Both the position numbers and the translations under genes were made by a program. DNA of 13,499 nt from Hyphomicrobiales bacterium. GTDB lineage: Bacteria; Pseudomonadota; Alphaproteobacteria; Rhizobiales; OSC116. Below, one piece after another: positions 6,401-13,499 of the stretch (its first letter is position 1; every line of letters starts with the position of its first letter). The DNA lies in contig JABSRY010000025.1 of assembly GCA_013214985.1 (NCBI GenBank), forward strand, positions 1 to 13,499, written 5' to 3'. The notes beneath the pieces were generated by a model. That model was not told where the DNA came from and did not search any database. It saw nothing but the letters and a program-made list of their open reading frames with translations.

Positions 6401-6838
6401 TTATTTTTGACCAATTTTTCGCCGCCCTTTATGTCCAAGCCCCATATTTTTTGCAAGCTTAGATCGCGCTGCTGCATAGCTTGGTGCAACCATTGGGTAA
6501 TCCATCGGCAAGCTCCATTTTTCTCTATATTCTTCGGGCGAAAGGTCATAATGCGTTCGCAAATGTCTTTTGAGCGATTTGAATTTTTTGCCGTCTTCTA
6601 AACAGATAATATGATCTTGGGTAATCGATTTTGAAATAGTGACAGCGGGCGGTTGTTTGTTTTCAATAGCTTTGGTGCTAGTCGATACATTATTAAGTGC
6701 AGAAAATATGTTAGAAATCAAACCATCAATGTCATCGATCGCGATGCTATTGTTACCCACATAAGCAGCTGCAATGTCAGCGGTCAAGCTAACAAGCTTT
6801 TCTAATTCGGTATTTTTAGAAACTAGTTTTTCATCCAT
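6401..6838 (-). CDS. mucR: MucR/Ros family zinc-finger transcriptional regulator
   Basis: This family of small DNA-binding regulators controls exopolysaccharide, motility, cell-cycle and host-interaction genes in alphaproteobacteria, often binds AT-rich sites, and usually represses its own gene. The start at 6838 gives 145 residues, normal for the family; the longer TTG start at 6880 would lie inside the predicted promoter. Residues 12-50 form the N-terminal helical oligomerisation region (LEKLVSLTADIAAAYVGNN). The finger is at 79-96 with Cys79, Asp82, His92 and His96, Asp replacing the second Cys as in many MucR proteins. The conserved EDGKKFKSLKRHLRTHYDLS and PEEYREKWSLP segments follow, then YAAARSKLAKNMGLGHKGRR. 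It is monocistronic: a promoter lies upstream and a terminator downstream. The family is certain; its regulon here is unknown. Confidence 0.93.
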   Translation of the reverse strand: MDEKLVSKNTELEKLVSLTADIAAAYVGNNSIAIDDIDGLISNIFSALNNVSTSTKAIENKQPPAVTISKSITQDHIICLEDGKKFKSLKRHLRTHYDLSPEEYREKWSLPMDYPMVAPSYAAARSKLAKNMGLGHKGRRKIGQK

Positions 6839-6879
6839 AGCGCACCCATCACCTATTTTTCCAAGGAAAATCTGATACA

Positions 6880-6908
6880 ATAATCGCTTTGCAGTAATGT
6901 AATTTCAA
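6880..6908 (-). promoter_or_regulatory. Predicted sigma-70-type promoter of mucR
   Basis: On the minus strand, TTGAAA (bases 6908-6903) and GATTAT (bases 6885-6880) are separated by 17 bp. The start would fall near 6873, leaving a leader of about 35 nt before the ATG at 6838. The -10 match is only four of six. Confidence 0.4.
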
Positions 6909-6997
6909 TCTTAAAAGCAATTTCTTGAAACAAGCATATACTATAATACACAAATTAAATACAAAATATTTGCAACCCGCTATATAGGTACTGTCGG

Positions 6998-7372
6998 CTA
7001 CTTAACTGGTTTTTCAACATGGCTAGCAAGGGTTTGCTTCTTTTTGTCATATTTGCCTTCCAGCAAATTTATTTCTGTCTCATTGCAGGTTTTTACACCC
7101 GCAATAATGGATGCTCTTGCTAGTAAATGCGCCGATACAGGCGTAGTTAGCACCAAAAACACCACACCAGCGAGCGACCTGGTAATAAGCCCAAGCTCTG
7201 CAGATGCAACAGCAACCGCAATCAATAACAAACCGGCACCTAGCGTGCCTGCTTTACTCGCTGCATGCATACGCACATAAACATCCTGAAACCGCAACAC
7301 CCCTAAAGCACCAATTAGACACAATAAAGCACCACATATAATCAAAGCAGAAATTATCAATTCAACAATCAT
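6998..7372 (-). CDS. mnhG: Mrp/Mnh antiporter subunit G
   Basis: This is the smallest-class membrane subunit of the multi-subunit Na+(K+)/H+ antiporter and the last gene of the operon. Three hydrophobic helices are visible (IVELIISALIICGALLCLIG, the TLGAGLLLIAVAVASAE region and SLAGVVFLVLTTPVSAHLLA), with the family motif FQDVYVRMHAASKAGTLG. A hydrophilic C-terminal tail of about 30 residues follows. I place the start at 7372 (124 aa) because GGAG lies six bases before it. An ATG at 7384 overlaps the mnhF stop (TAATG) and would add four residues, but no ribosome binding site precedes it. No clear hairpin terminator follows the gene before mucR. Confidence 0.92.
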   Translation of the reverse strand: MIVELIISALIICGALLCLIGALGVLRFQDVYVRMHAASKAGTLGAGLLLIAVAVASAELGLITRSLAGVVFLVLTTPVSAHLLARASIIAGVKTCNETEINLLEGKYDKKKQTLASHVEKPVK

Positions 7373-7383
7373 GTCTATCTCCA

Positions 7384-7701
7384 TTAAGTGTTTTTATCGT
7401 CTTTTTTGTCAATTTTCAACTGGTTCTGACCATTCCACATTACATAACGCGCAAAAGCTATTGTTGCCAAAAACCCTGTCAAACCAAGTGCAATGGCAAC
7501 ATCAATATATGCAAATTGTTGGGTTCTAATCGCAAATATCGCAATAAAGCCAATACCAACTGTCACCAACATGTCCAAACATAATATTCGGTCAGAAAGC
7601 GTTGGGCCTTTAATCAGCCTTATCGTCAGTAAAATAAACGACGAAACCAATAATACTTGTGCAATTAATGTTGCAGTATTTAAATAAACATTTTCCATCA
7701 T
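7384..7701 (-). CDS. mnhF: Mrp/Mnh antiporter subunit F
   Basis: This small integral membrane subunit of the Mrp complex has 105 residues and three helices: an N-terminal one (about 6-26), FVTVGIGFIAIFAI-like at about 45-62, and YIDVAIALGLTGFLATIAFA at about 65-84. The family motif is RLIKGPTLSDRILCLDML (about 27-44), where the Asp-Arg pair is conserved. Two consecutive ATG codons start the frame (7701 and 7698); the first is part of an ATGA overlap with the mnhE stop. GAGGTG lies five bases before the first, so either is possible. The hydrophilic end is NQLKIDKKDDKNT. Its stop overlaps the alternative start of mnhG. Confidence 0.93.
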   Translation of the reverse strand: MMENVYLNTATLIAQVLLVSSFILLTIRLIKGPTLSDRILCLDMLVTVGIGFIAIFAIRTQQFAYIDVAIALGLTGFLATIAFARYVMWNGQNQLKIDKKDDKNT

Positions 7702-8171
7702 TCGAACACCTCAATCACTTTTTTCTCAAACCCATCGGCAATATCGGCGATAATCCCCTCGGGGTCAGTTGCATCAATTGCATGCACATAAAGGGTCTTT
7801 TTATCATCCGATACGTCAATACTCAATGTGCCTGGGGTCAGCGTAATTAGGTTGGCCAAAAGCGTAATTTCAACATCCGATTTCACTTTTAGCGGATAGG
7901 CAATAATGCCAGGTTTAAAGTCAAGCTTTGGTTTTAATACCAACAAAGCAACCGTAAATGTAGAATGCACCAACTCATAAACAAATAGTAATATGAGCGA
8001 AACAATGCGCCGCGATTTTCTAAAATATGTACCTGCGCCTAATTGCTCGCGAACCATCCATATAGCCAATAGTCCAAAAACGAATCCAACAATAATATTA
8101 AGAACAGAAAAATTGCCTGCAATCGCCGCCCATGCCAATGCCAGAACCATATGCAGTGTAAATATTCTCAT
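7698..8171 (-). CDS. mnhE: Mrp/Mnh antiporter subunit E
   Basis: MnhE is a membrane subunit of the Mrp complex thought to be needed for assembly. It has 157 residues, the usual length. An N-terminal hydrophobic hairpin (MRIFTLHMVLALAWAAIAGN and the following VGFVFGLLAIWMV) precedes a third helix (IVSLILLFVYELVHSTFTVA). The conserved soluble half follows: KPGIIAYPLKVKSDVEITLL resembles the usual GIVAVP...LTLLAN region, then NLITLTPGTLSIDVSDDKKT and YVHAID. GGGAGG eight bases before the ATG at 8171 gives a clear ribosome binding site inside the end of mnhD, whose stop is only 1 bp away. Confidence 0.94.
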   Translation of the reverse strand: MRIFTLHMVLALAWAAIAGNFSVLNIIVGFVFGLLAIWMVREQLGAGTYFRKSRRIVSLILLFVYELVHSTFTVALLVLKPKLDFKPGIIAYPLKVKSDVEITLLANLITLTPGTLSIDVSDDKKTLYVHAIDATDPEGIIADIADGFEKKVIEVFE

Positions 8172-8172
8172 A

Positions 8173-9741
8173 TTATAAGCCTCCCAATGTATTCTTCACA
8201 TATAAATCCGTATTAAACAAATCCCCTGCTGCCAAATTCGCAAATTGAATTAAAAATTCAGGAAAAATCCCCAACAAAAATGTTAATAAGAAAATAATCA
8301 CAATGGGCAACATCATGATATTCAATTGATGTTTTTCTAACCGTCGACCGCGAGGTTCATACTGCCCGTCAGGCGTATCTATATCACCACCCCGCCAAAT
8401 CATTTGAATGCCTGCACGCCCCACCCCACCAATGGTTAAAAAACTACCCACTAATATCACAGCAACCAACCAATGATCACCATTCATAAACGCCGCTTGA
8501 ACCATCATTAATTTTGGCCAAAGTCCAGAGAATGGCGGCAAACCCATAACCGCTAAAGCTAACCCAAAATAGCAAATTGCTACAAACGGGTATTGCATCA
8601 CAATACCACCAATTTTCGAAATTTCAAAAGACCCTGCCATACGGCCAATTACGCCGGCAATTAGGTATAGCCCAGTCATAACCAACATCGAATGCACTGC
8701 ATATTGAATGGTCGCAAGCATCGCCAACGGTGTGTTAATGCCAATGCCAATCATCAACATGCCCACGCCCGATATAAGCACATAAGCCAACATACGGCGC
8801 AGCCCAACTTGGGCAATAGAGCCTAAGCCCCCTACCAACACAGTCAAAGCCCCTAAAATAGTAAATATTTCAAACGCCGCGCCATTGCCATCGGGAAATA
8901 CAATAGAGAATATACGAATAAGTGCATAAATACCCACCTTAGTAAGCAAACCACCAAATATAGCCGATACGGTTATGCGCGGTGTATGATACGCAGCAGG
9001 TAGCCAAAAATACATCGGAAACGCAGCAGATTTAATACCAAATGCAAATAAGAACATAATGGATAATATTGCCAGTGATCCAGTCGCGTCACTATCGGCA
9101 ACTTTCTGATAAAGATCGGCAAAGTTTAAAGTGCCTGTAATGCCATATAATAAACCAACCGCGATCAAAAAGAATGTCGTGCCCAATAAATTAATAAATG
9201 CATATTTAACCGCACCGTCTAATTGTATTTTTTCACCACCCAATATTAGCAACCCAAATGATGAAATTAATATCACTTCAAACCAGACATAAAGGTTAAA
9301 TATATCCCCCGTCATAAACGAGCCGTGAATACCAACCAACAGGATTAACACCATTGTATAATTACCAGACTTTACAAAGGCTTTATCAATGTCAGCGGGG
9401 CTATATAGTATAATCAACAATGTAATGAGCGATGCAACAAAAGCAAATATGACACTGACCATGTCAGCTGTAAAGGCAATGCCATAAGGCGCTATCCAGC
9501 CACTCATCGTTAGACTTTGCGGGCCATTGAATAAAACATCAAAAAATAAACTAACCGAGCCTGCTAACGCGATTAAAGTTCCAAATAAAGCCAAAGAAAA
9601 CTGTATTCGGTCTTTACCACGAAACATCACCGAAACAGCCGCAACAACCAAAGGCCCAAGCATGGGCACCAAGATATTCCATTCACCCAACAAAGTGGGT
9701 GCGGTTCTCATTGCTTCACTAATTAAATTAGGGTCTGCCAT
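8173..9741 (-). CDS. mnhD: Mrp/Mnh antiporter subunit D
   Basis: MnhD is a large antiporter-like subunit homologous to the proton-pumping NuoL/M/N subunits of complex I and is thought to carry the H+ pathway. It has 522 residues and about 14 hydrophobic helices. The key ionisable residues are in place: Glu155 in NLYVWFEVILISS (equivalent to the essential TM5 glutamate), Lys237 in FAFGIKSAAFPMYFWLPAAY, and Lys268 in FGGLLTKVGIYALIRI. The TPRITVSAIFGG sequence is characteristic of the subunit D branch rather than A. The ATG at 9741 has only a weak TGGA upstream, 16 bp after the mnhC stop, so translation may be coupled or weak here. The C-terminus is hydrophilic after a last helix. Confidence 0.95.
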   Translation of the reverse strand: MADPNLISEAMRTAPTLLGEWNILVPMLGPLVVAAVSVMFRGKDRIQFSLALFGTLIALAGSVSLFFDVLFNGPQSLTMSGWIAPYGIAFTADMVSVIFAFVASLITLLIILYSPADIDKAFVKSGNYTMVLILLVGIHGSFMTGDIFNLYVWFEVILISSFGLLILGGEKIQLDGAVKYAFINLLGTTFFLIAVGLLYGITGTLNFADLYQKVADSDATGSLAILSIMFLFAFGIKSAAFPMYFWLPAAYHTPRITVSAIFGGLLTKVGIYALIRIFSIVFPDGNGAAFEIFTILGALTVLVGGLGSIAQVGLRRMLAYVLISGVGMLMIGIGINTPLAMLATIQYAVHSMLVMTGLYLIAGVIGRMAGSFEISKIGGIVMQYPFVAICYFGLALAVMGLPPFSGLWPKLMMVQAAFMNGDHWLVAVILVGSFLTIGGVGRAGIQMIWRGGDIDTPDGQYEPRGRRLEKHQLNIMMLPIVIIFLLTFLLGIFPEFLIQFANLAAGDLFNTDLYVKNTLGGL

Positions 9742-9757
9742 AATTTTTAAAATCCAT

Positions 9758-10135
9758 TTAATAAGTCAGTTCAGACACTAAAACATCTTCAGGTTCAGCA
9801 ATGCGCATTTCTTCACTATTATCCGTGCCCAAACTCTCATACGCACGGTATGTAAGCACCAAAACAAACGAGAATAGCGCAAAGCCAATAACAATCGCGG
9901 TTAAAATCAAAGCTTGTGGCAAAGGGTTTGCAATACCCGTTATCATGCCCTTAAAGCCATTGGGTATAATAGGTGGTATTTCGCGCGTTACGCGCCCTAC
10001 CGTAAAAATAAGCAGGTTAACCGCATTGCCAAGCAAAGCCACGCCTAAAACCAAGCGAATAACCGAGCGGCTTAACATCATATAGGTACTCACCGCAAAA
10101 ATAAGACCAACCAATATAGCAAGATAAAATTCCAT
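9758..10135 (-). CDS. mnhC: Mrp/Mnh antiporter subunit C (NuoK-like)
   Basis: This three-helix membrane subunit is homologous to NuoK of complex I. From the ATG at 10135 it has 125 residues. The first helix is MEFYLAILVGLIFAVSTYMM, the second carries the NuoK-type GVALLGNAVNLLIF (about 31-44), and the third contains PLPQALILTAIVIGFALFSF at about 71-90. The start is decided by a strong Shine-Dalgarno, GGAGGAGGT, located in the last codons of mnhB; stop and start share one base (TAATG). A longer frame reaching back to 10195 would run through mnhB in another frame and is rejected. The acidic hydrophilic tail is about 20 residues. Confidence 0.94.
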   Translation of the reverse strand: MEFYLAILVGLIFAVSTYMMLSRSVIRLVLGVALLGNAVNLLIFTVGRVTREIPPIIPNGFKGMITGIANPLPQALILTAIVIGFALFSFVLVLTYRAYESLGTDNSEEMRIAEPEDVLVSELTY

Positions 10136-10551
10136 TATTCTACCTCCTCCAAAGTAAGTGTGATGGCGGTAATAGCGCCAACCACCACAAACCACACCCC
10201 AATATCAAAAATCATGGGTGTCGATAAATCAAAATATTCACCATTGCCTAAGGGGATTTTCCACCAAATTCCCGACAAAAAAGGTACTTTATTGACATAA
10301 GAAGGTATGCCACTTGCCGCCGCCATTAAGACACCAAAGCCAGTTAACGATACGGGGTGAAAATATAGCGCTCGCCTCACCGCTTGTACACCAGAGGCAA
10401 TGCCAAACAATGCCATGGCAGATGCCGCAATTAGCCCGCCAATAAACCCACCGCCAGGCTCATTATGCCCGCGCAACAATACAAATAAAGAGAATAATAT
10501 CATCAGTGCGGTTAAAGCAGGTGCAATGGTTCTTAAAATTACTGTGTTCAT
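10135..10551 (-). CDS. mnhB: Mrp/Mnh antiporter subunit B
   Basis: This is a membrane subunit with four helices in 138 residues. The family motif GHNEPGGGFIGGLIAASAMA (about 29-48) is intact, followed by ALYFHPVSLTGFGVLMAAAS and the DLSTPMIFDIGVWFVVVGAI segment that ends the protein with a short acidic tail (LEEVE). It starts at an ATGA overlap with the mnhA stop, with GGGAG six bases before the ATG. In many rhizobial Pha systems subunits A and B are fused into one PhaAB protein; here they are separate genes, as in Bacillus and Staphylococcus. Confidence 0.95.
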   Translation of the reverse strand: MNTVILRTIAPALTALMILFSLFVLLRGHNEPGGGFIGGLIAASAMALFGIASGVQAVRRALYFHPVSLTGFGVLMAAASGIPSYVNKVPFLSGIWWKIPLGNGEYFDLSTPMIFDIGVWFVVVGAITAITLTLEEVE

Positions 10552-12896
10552 TTCACACTCCCTTTTAGGTTATCTTCATTTTGGTCTTTATTGTTGTCGA
10601 CTTTTGGTTTTAACCTAATTAACGCCAGTACTACAATACCCGTGGTCATCACTACCGATATTTCGCCCAACGTATCTAAGGCTCTAAAATCAACTAAAAT
10701 AACGTTTACAATATTATGCCCATGCGCAATGGCAGCACTATATTTGGTAAAATAGTTAGACAAGCTCATATCAAGCTCGGTTTGCATCACCCTTAATAAA
10801 AGCAGTGTCATGCCCGTACCAACAGCAGTGGCAATAATTGCCGATATAATTGCATATAGTCCATATTTACGGTCAGATTTATCAAGCTTCAACCGTGTCA
10901 TTACCAATGCCAAAATCACCACCGATAAGGTTTCCACCATAAATTGGGTAAAAGACAAATCTGGCGCACCAAATAGCATGAATAATAAAGCAACAGAAAA
11001 CCCTAATATACCAAGCGAAACAATAGAGGTTAGCCGAGATTTTGCCACCAAAACTGCATATAACCCCAATACGGCCATTAATAATATGCCAGCTTCATAA
11101 AATGTTGGCGTCACCAGCTTCGTCAAATCAATGCTCGGGAACGCGCCATAAATAAACATTGGCACCCAAATCACTAAAGCCAACATTATAAATATGTAAC
11201 GCATGTAAGTTTTTAAATCACCATTTTGCATGTTTCTAGTAACCCATTGCGCAATTGCAAGCAGGCCAGCAAAAAACTGGTCAAAGCCCTTATCAGGTCC
11301 CCATCCAATCCAATTTAAAACATCATCCGCAAATATACGAACCCGGTGGTAATTCATATAAATAATAGCGCCCAACCCCATAGTGAACAAGCTCAAGATA
11401 AGCGGCATGTTAATGCCCGCCCATAAGTGCAGTTCGGTCGATGCATTTTCATTATTAATCGAACTTACGGCCGAATGAATTAATGTAGAGCCTAGATAAG
11501 TAATTCCAAACCCTGCTGCTAAACCACAAATGCCCAACACCAACGCGCCAATCCACAGCATTATAGGCGCTTCATGCGCTGCTTTGGGCATATCTCCAAG
11601 TTTACCTAACATTGGTTTTAATGCCACAGCAAAGCCAATCGCAAACATAAAGGCATTACCAATAATCGCCACCGCTAATAAAATTAACGTATAATTATTG
11701 CCGTGCAGCAAAGCATGATACATGCTTTCTTTGGCTATAAACCCAACGAGCGGAATAATACCGCCCATCGACAATGCGGCAATTAGAGCTGCAAAAAATG
11801 TAATCGGCATTTTAGAGCGCAAACCGCCCAATTTTGTAATATCCCGTGTGCCTGCTTCATGGTCAATTGTACCCGCGACCGTAAATAAACCACCCTTAAA
11901 CAGAGAATGTGCAAATAAATAAAGCACAGCGCCTTCAATAGCCCCTTCACCGCCCACACCAATTAACATAACTAATAAACCCAGCGAGGCCATCGTCGTA
12001 TAAGCCAACATGCGCTTCAAATCGGTCTGTCTAATGGCAATAAATGTACCGCTTAATAATGTAAATGCGCCAAATGTGCCCAAAATTACCGACCATTCAA
12101 TGGTGTCGCCCAATATTGGGTACATGCGCATTAATAAATATACACCGGCTTTAACCATGGTCGCACTGTGCAAAAACGCACTAACTGGCGTTGGTGCTTC
12201 CATCGCATTTGGCAACCAAAAATGAAAAGGAAATTGAGCCGATTTGGTAAACGCACCCAATAAAACTAAAACCAAAATCACAAAATATAAATCTAAATCT
12301 TTAATTTCAGTGCCAAACTGCATAATTTCGACCAATTCAAAATTACCAACACTAACCCCTAATATTATAAAACCGCCTAACATGCCTAAGCCGCCCAACC
12401 CCGTAACAACCAGTGCCTGAAATGCAGCGCGTCTGGCCGCTTTGCGCAAATGGTCAAACCCAATTAATAAAAATGAGGTAACAGAAGTCATTTCCCAGAA
12501 AAAGAATATGGCAATTAAATTACTCGCCAGCACAACCCCTAACATCGATGCCATAAACATTAGCATGAATGCAAAAAAGCGCCCTTGGTTTACATGGCCT
12601 TTTAAATATCCCCCAGAAGAAATCATAATAAATGTACCAATGCCCGATATAAGCAAAGCAAACATTAAACTAATGCCATCCAAATAAAAACTTAGGTTAA
12701 TGCCAAGCGTCGGCACCCATTCATATAACTCAAAAACTGCCCTTTGGGTCATAACTTGGTCATAAAGGCTCAAAAAATATATAAATATCGATGCTGGTAA
12801 CAGGGCCAAAACCCAACCCGCTCTATAGCCTAAAAACCGCTTTATAGTGGGCGCAAAAATGGCTAATATAAAGCCAGATAAAACTGCAACGAGCAT
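10548..12896 (-). CDS. mnhA: Mrp/Mnh antiporter subunit A (with MbhD/MbhE-like C-terminal domains)
   Basis: This is the largest subunit of the Mrp Na+(K+)/H+ antiporter, homologous to NuoL. At 782 residues it is full length. The NuoL-like half shows Glu135 in AIFFFWEMTSVTSF, Lys218 in LLGAFTKSAQFPFHFWLPNA, and His243 and Lys249 in the AFLHSATMVKAGVYLLMRMY helix, all residues of the proton pathway. The C-terminal part after about residue 595 holds the MbhD/DUF4040-like segment (VALLFMLFGAPDLSFTQFMV) and the MbhE-like end with NVILVDFRALDTLGE. The TGAGGG ribosome binding site lies four to five bases before the ATG at 12896. It is the first gene of the operon. Whether the complex prefers Na+ or K+ cannot be read from the sequence. 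Confidence 0.96.
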   Translation of the reverse strand: MLVAVLSGFILAIFAPTIKRFLGYRAGWVLALLPASIFIYFLSLYDQVMTQRAVFELYEWVPTLGINLSFYLDGISLMFALLISGIGTFIMISSGGYLKGHVNQGRFFAFMLMFMASMLGVVLASNLIAIFFFWEMTSVTSFLLIGFDHLRKAARRAAFQALVVTGLGGLGMLGGFIILGVSVGNFELVEIMQFGTEIKDLDLYFVILVLVLLGAFTKSAQFPFHFWLPNAMEAPTPVSAFLHSATMVKAGVYLLMRMYPILGDTIEWSVILGTFGAFTLLSGTFIAIRQTDLKRMLAYTTMASLGLLVMLIGVGGEGAIEGAVLYLFAHSLFKGGLFTVAGTIDHEAGTRDITKLGGLRSKMPITFFAALIAALSMGGIIPLVGFIAKESMYHALLHGNNYTLILLAVAIIGNAFMFAIGFAVALKPMLGKLGDMPKAAHEAPIMLWIGALVLGICGLAAGFGITYLGSTLIHSAVSSINNENASTELHLWAGINMPLILSLFTMGLGAIIYMNYHRVRIFADDVLNWIGWGPDKGFDQFFAGLLAIAQWVTRNMQNGDLKTYMRYIFIMLALVIWVPMFIYGAFPSIDLTKLVTPTFYEAGILLMAVLGLYAVLVAKSRLTSIVSLGILGFSVALLFMLFGAPDLSFTQFMVETLSVVILALVMTRLKLDKSDRKYGLYAIISAIIATAVGTGMTLLLLRVMQTELDMSLSNYFTKYSAAIAHGHNIVNVILVDFRALDTLGEISVVMTTGIVVLALIRLKPKVDNNKDQNEDNLKGSVK

Positions 12897-12903
12897 ATTT
12901 CCC

Positions 12904-12918
12904 TCAAATCATATTTGA
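12904..12918. repeat. Inverted repeat just upstream of the mnhA ribosome binding site
   Basis: TCAAAT and ATTTGA form perfect 6-bp arms around a CAT centre. It sits 8-22 bp before the mnhA ATG and touches the Shine-Dalgarno, so it could be an operator or a weak leader hairpin. AT-rich dyads this short also arise by chance. Confidence 0.3.
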
Positions 12919-12934
12919 TTTAGTCTCAACTAAA
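12919..12934. repeat. Second adjacent inverted repeat in the mnhA leader
   Basis: TTTAGT and ACTAAA pair perfectly around a 4-base centre (CTCA), and one more base pair set is possible with a bulged A (GATTTAGT with ACTAAAATC). It directly abuts the dyad at 12904-12918. The pair could be two operator half-regions or a leader RNA structure; no known motif is recognised. Confidence 0.28.
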
Positions 12935-13231
12935 ATCGGATTCCTAATTAAAAACCAGACTCGGTCTATATAGTTAATGATTCGTTAAAAGATATTAAAT
13001 ACCCCTAATTGCCAATAATTTTAAATATTTAAGGCAAATAAGACACGATATCCGAACCTATTAAGCAATATATACCAAATTACGAACATATTAAATAAGC
13101 AGCAAAATTTGAAATTCGAATCATTTTTTAAAGTAATATATTTATAGCAGAACCAATCAAAATAATGAACTTGAAACAAACATAAAATCATAATAGCTTA
13201 TGCATCAAAATCCAACCGATAAAGAACAAAT

Positions 13232-13499
13232 ATGTCCGATAAAAAACCATTGTTAAAAACCCAAGACGAGTTGCGCAAAATTTTAAGTGAAGAAGCTTAT
13301 AATGTCACTCAAAACTCAGCCACCGAGCGCCCCCACAGCCACAAATATAACCTTGAACAGTCATTGGGTACCTATAATTGTGTTTGTTGCGACAAAGCAC
13401 TGTTTTTATCCGATACAAAATTCGATGCTGGCTGCGGTTGGCCTGGCTTTTTTGCAACCGTTTCAGATAATGCGGTTAAAGAAGTCGAAGATTTATCGT
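13232..13499 (+). CDS. msrB: Peptide-methionine (R)-S-oxide reductase, 3'-truncated by window edge
   Basis: MsrB reduces the R epimer of methionine sulfoxide in oxidised proteins, using thioredoxin. The frame starts at the ATG at 13232 (an in-frame stop at 13220 excludes an earlier start) and remains open to the end of the window, so 89 residues of about 130-145 are seen. Visible features are the SATERPHSHKY substrate-loop region (29-39), the first zinc-binding CxxC (Cys50 and Cys53 in YNCVCCDKALF), and SDTKFDAGCGWPGFF with Cys68, the usual recycling cysteine. The second zinc CxxC and the catalytic RxCxN cysteine lie beyond the edge. There is no signal peptide, so it is cytoplasmic. The ribosome binding site is weak (AAAGAA). 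It is divergent from the mnh operon. Confidence 0.94.
   Translation, partial: MSDKKPLLKTQDELRKILSEEAYNVTQNSATERPHSHKYNLEQSLGTYNCVCCDKALFLSDTKFDAGCGWPGFFATVSDNAVKEVEDLS

Larger units (their letters stand above)
12897..13231. other. Gene-free divergent intergenic region between mnhA and msrB
   Basis: This 335 bp AT-rich region contains no frame I can support on either strand. It must hold the promoters of the minus-strand mnh operon and plus-strand msrB. I searched by eye for -35/-10 pairs and found none convincing: TTGAAA at 13171-13176 on the plus strand lacks a good -10 at 16-18 bp. Two small inverted repeats lie at the mnhA end and are listed separately. No RNA gene or terminator was recognised. 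Confidence 0.6.

Noticed and set aside
6839..6880. Upstream TTG start for mucR
   Set aside because: It lies within the predicted -10 region, has no ribosome binding site, and the added residues do not match MucR N-termini.
10136..10195. N-terminal extension of mnhC
   Set aside because: It runs inside mnhB in another frame; the real start has GGAGGAGGT and the family-typical first helix.
10810..12687. Several plus-strand frames opposite mnhA (also opposite mnhB, C, D, E, F and G)
   Set aside because: They are antisense shadows of strongly conserved membrane genes, without ribosome binding sites or recognisable products.
13171..13199. TTGAAA as the -35 of an msrB promoter
   Set aside because: No acceptable -10 lies at 16-18 bp (TAGCTT at 17 bp matches only three positions).

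Overview
The window is a chromosomal segment from an AT-rich alphaproteobacterium, most likely of the Hyphomicrobiales (Rhizobiales) type. The best evidence is a block of lineage-marker genes: DUF1491, DUF5330, sufE, DUF6456, a stand-alone DnaA domain-IV-like protein, and a MucR/Ros regulator. The genus cannot be named from the sequence. I saw no insertion sequence, phage gene, CRISPR array, tRNA or rRNA. The region looks vertically inherited and densely packed.

Positions 1-1143 hold the 3' part of prfC (peptide chain release factor 3), followed after 20 bp by an MscS-type mechanosensitive channel gene. A 125 bp gap leads to a 62-residue small protein and an uncharacterised lipoprotein of 240 residues. 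The lipoprotein converges on, and overlaps by a few bases, a DUF1491 gene on the minus strand. Divergent from DUF1491 are DUF5330 (a short membrane-anchored protein) and sufE on the plus strand. sufE runs tail-to-tail, 2 bp apart, into a minus-strand pair: the DnaA-C-like gene upstream and DUF6456 downstream, overlapping by 11 bp. mucR lies next on the minus strand, with its own promoter-like sequence and a clear Rho-independent terminator.

Positions 6998-12896 hold a complete seven-gene Mrp/Mnh/Pha cation/proton antiporter operon on the minus strand, transcribed A-B-C-D-E-F-G with overlapping or nearly abutting junctions. A and B are separate genes, not fused. A 335 bp AT-rich gene-free region then separates the operon from a divergent msrB, which is cut off by the right edge of the window.

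The envelope and homeostasis genes (Mrp antiporter, MscS channel, MsrB repair enzyme) fit adaptation to osmotic, ionic and oxidative stress. That is inference from gene families. The most interesting part is the two-gene DnaA-C-like/DUF6456 unit. Both products look like DNA-binding proteins without assigned roles, and their likely promoter carries a perfect 8-bp dyad overlapping the -10 element and predicted start site. No clearly new multi-gene system (defence, toxin or secretion) is visible.
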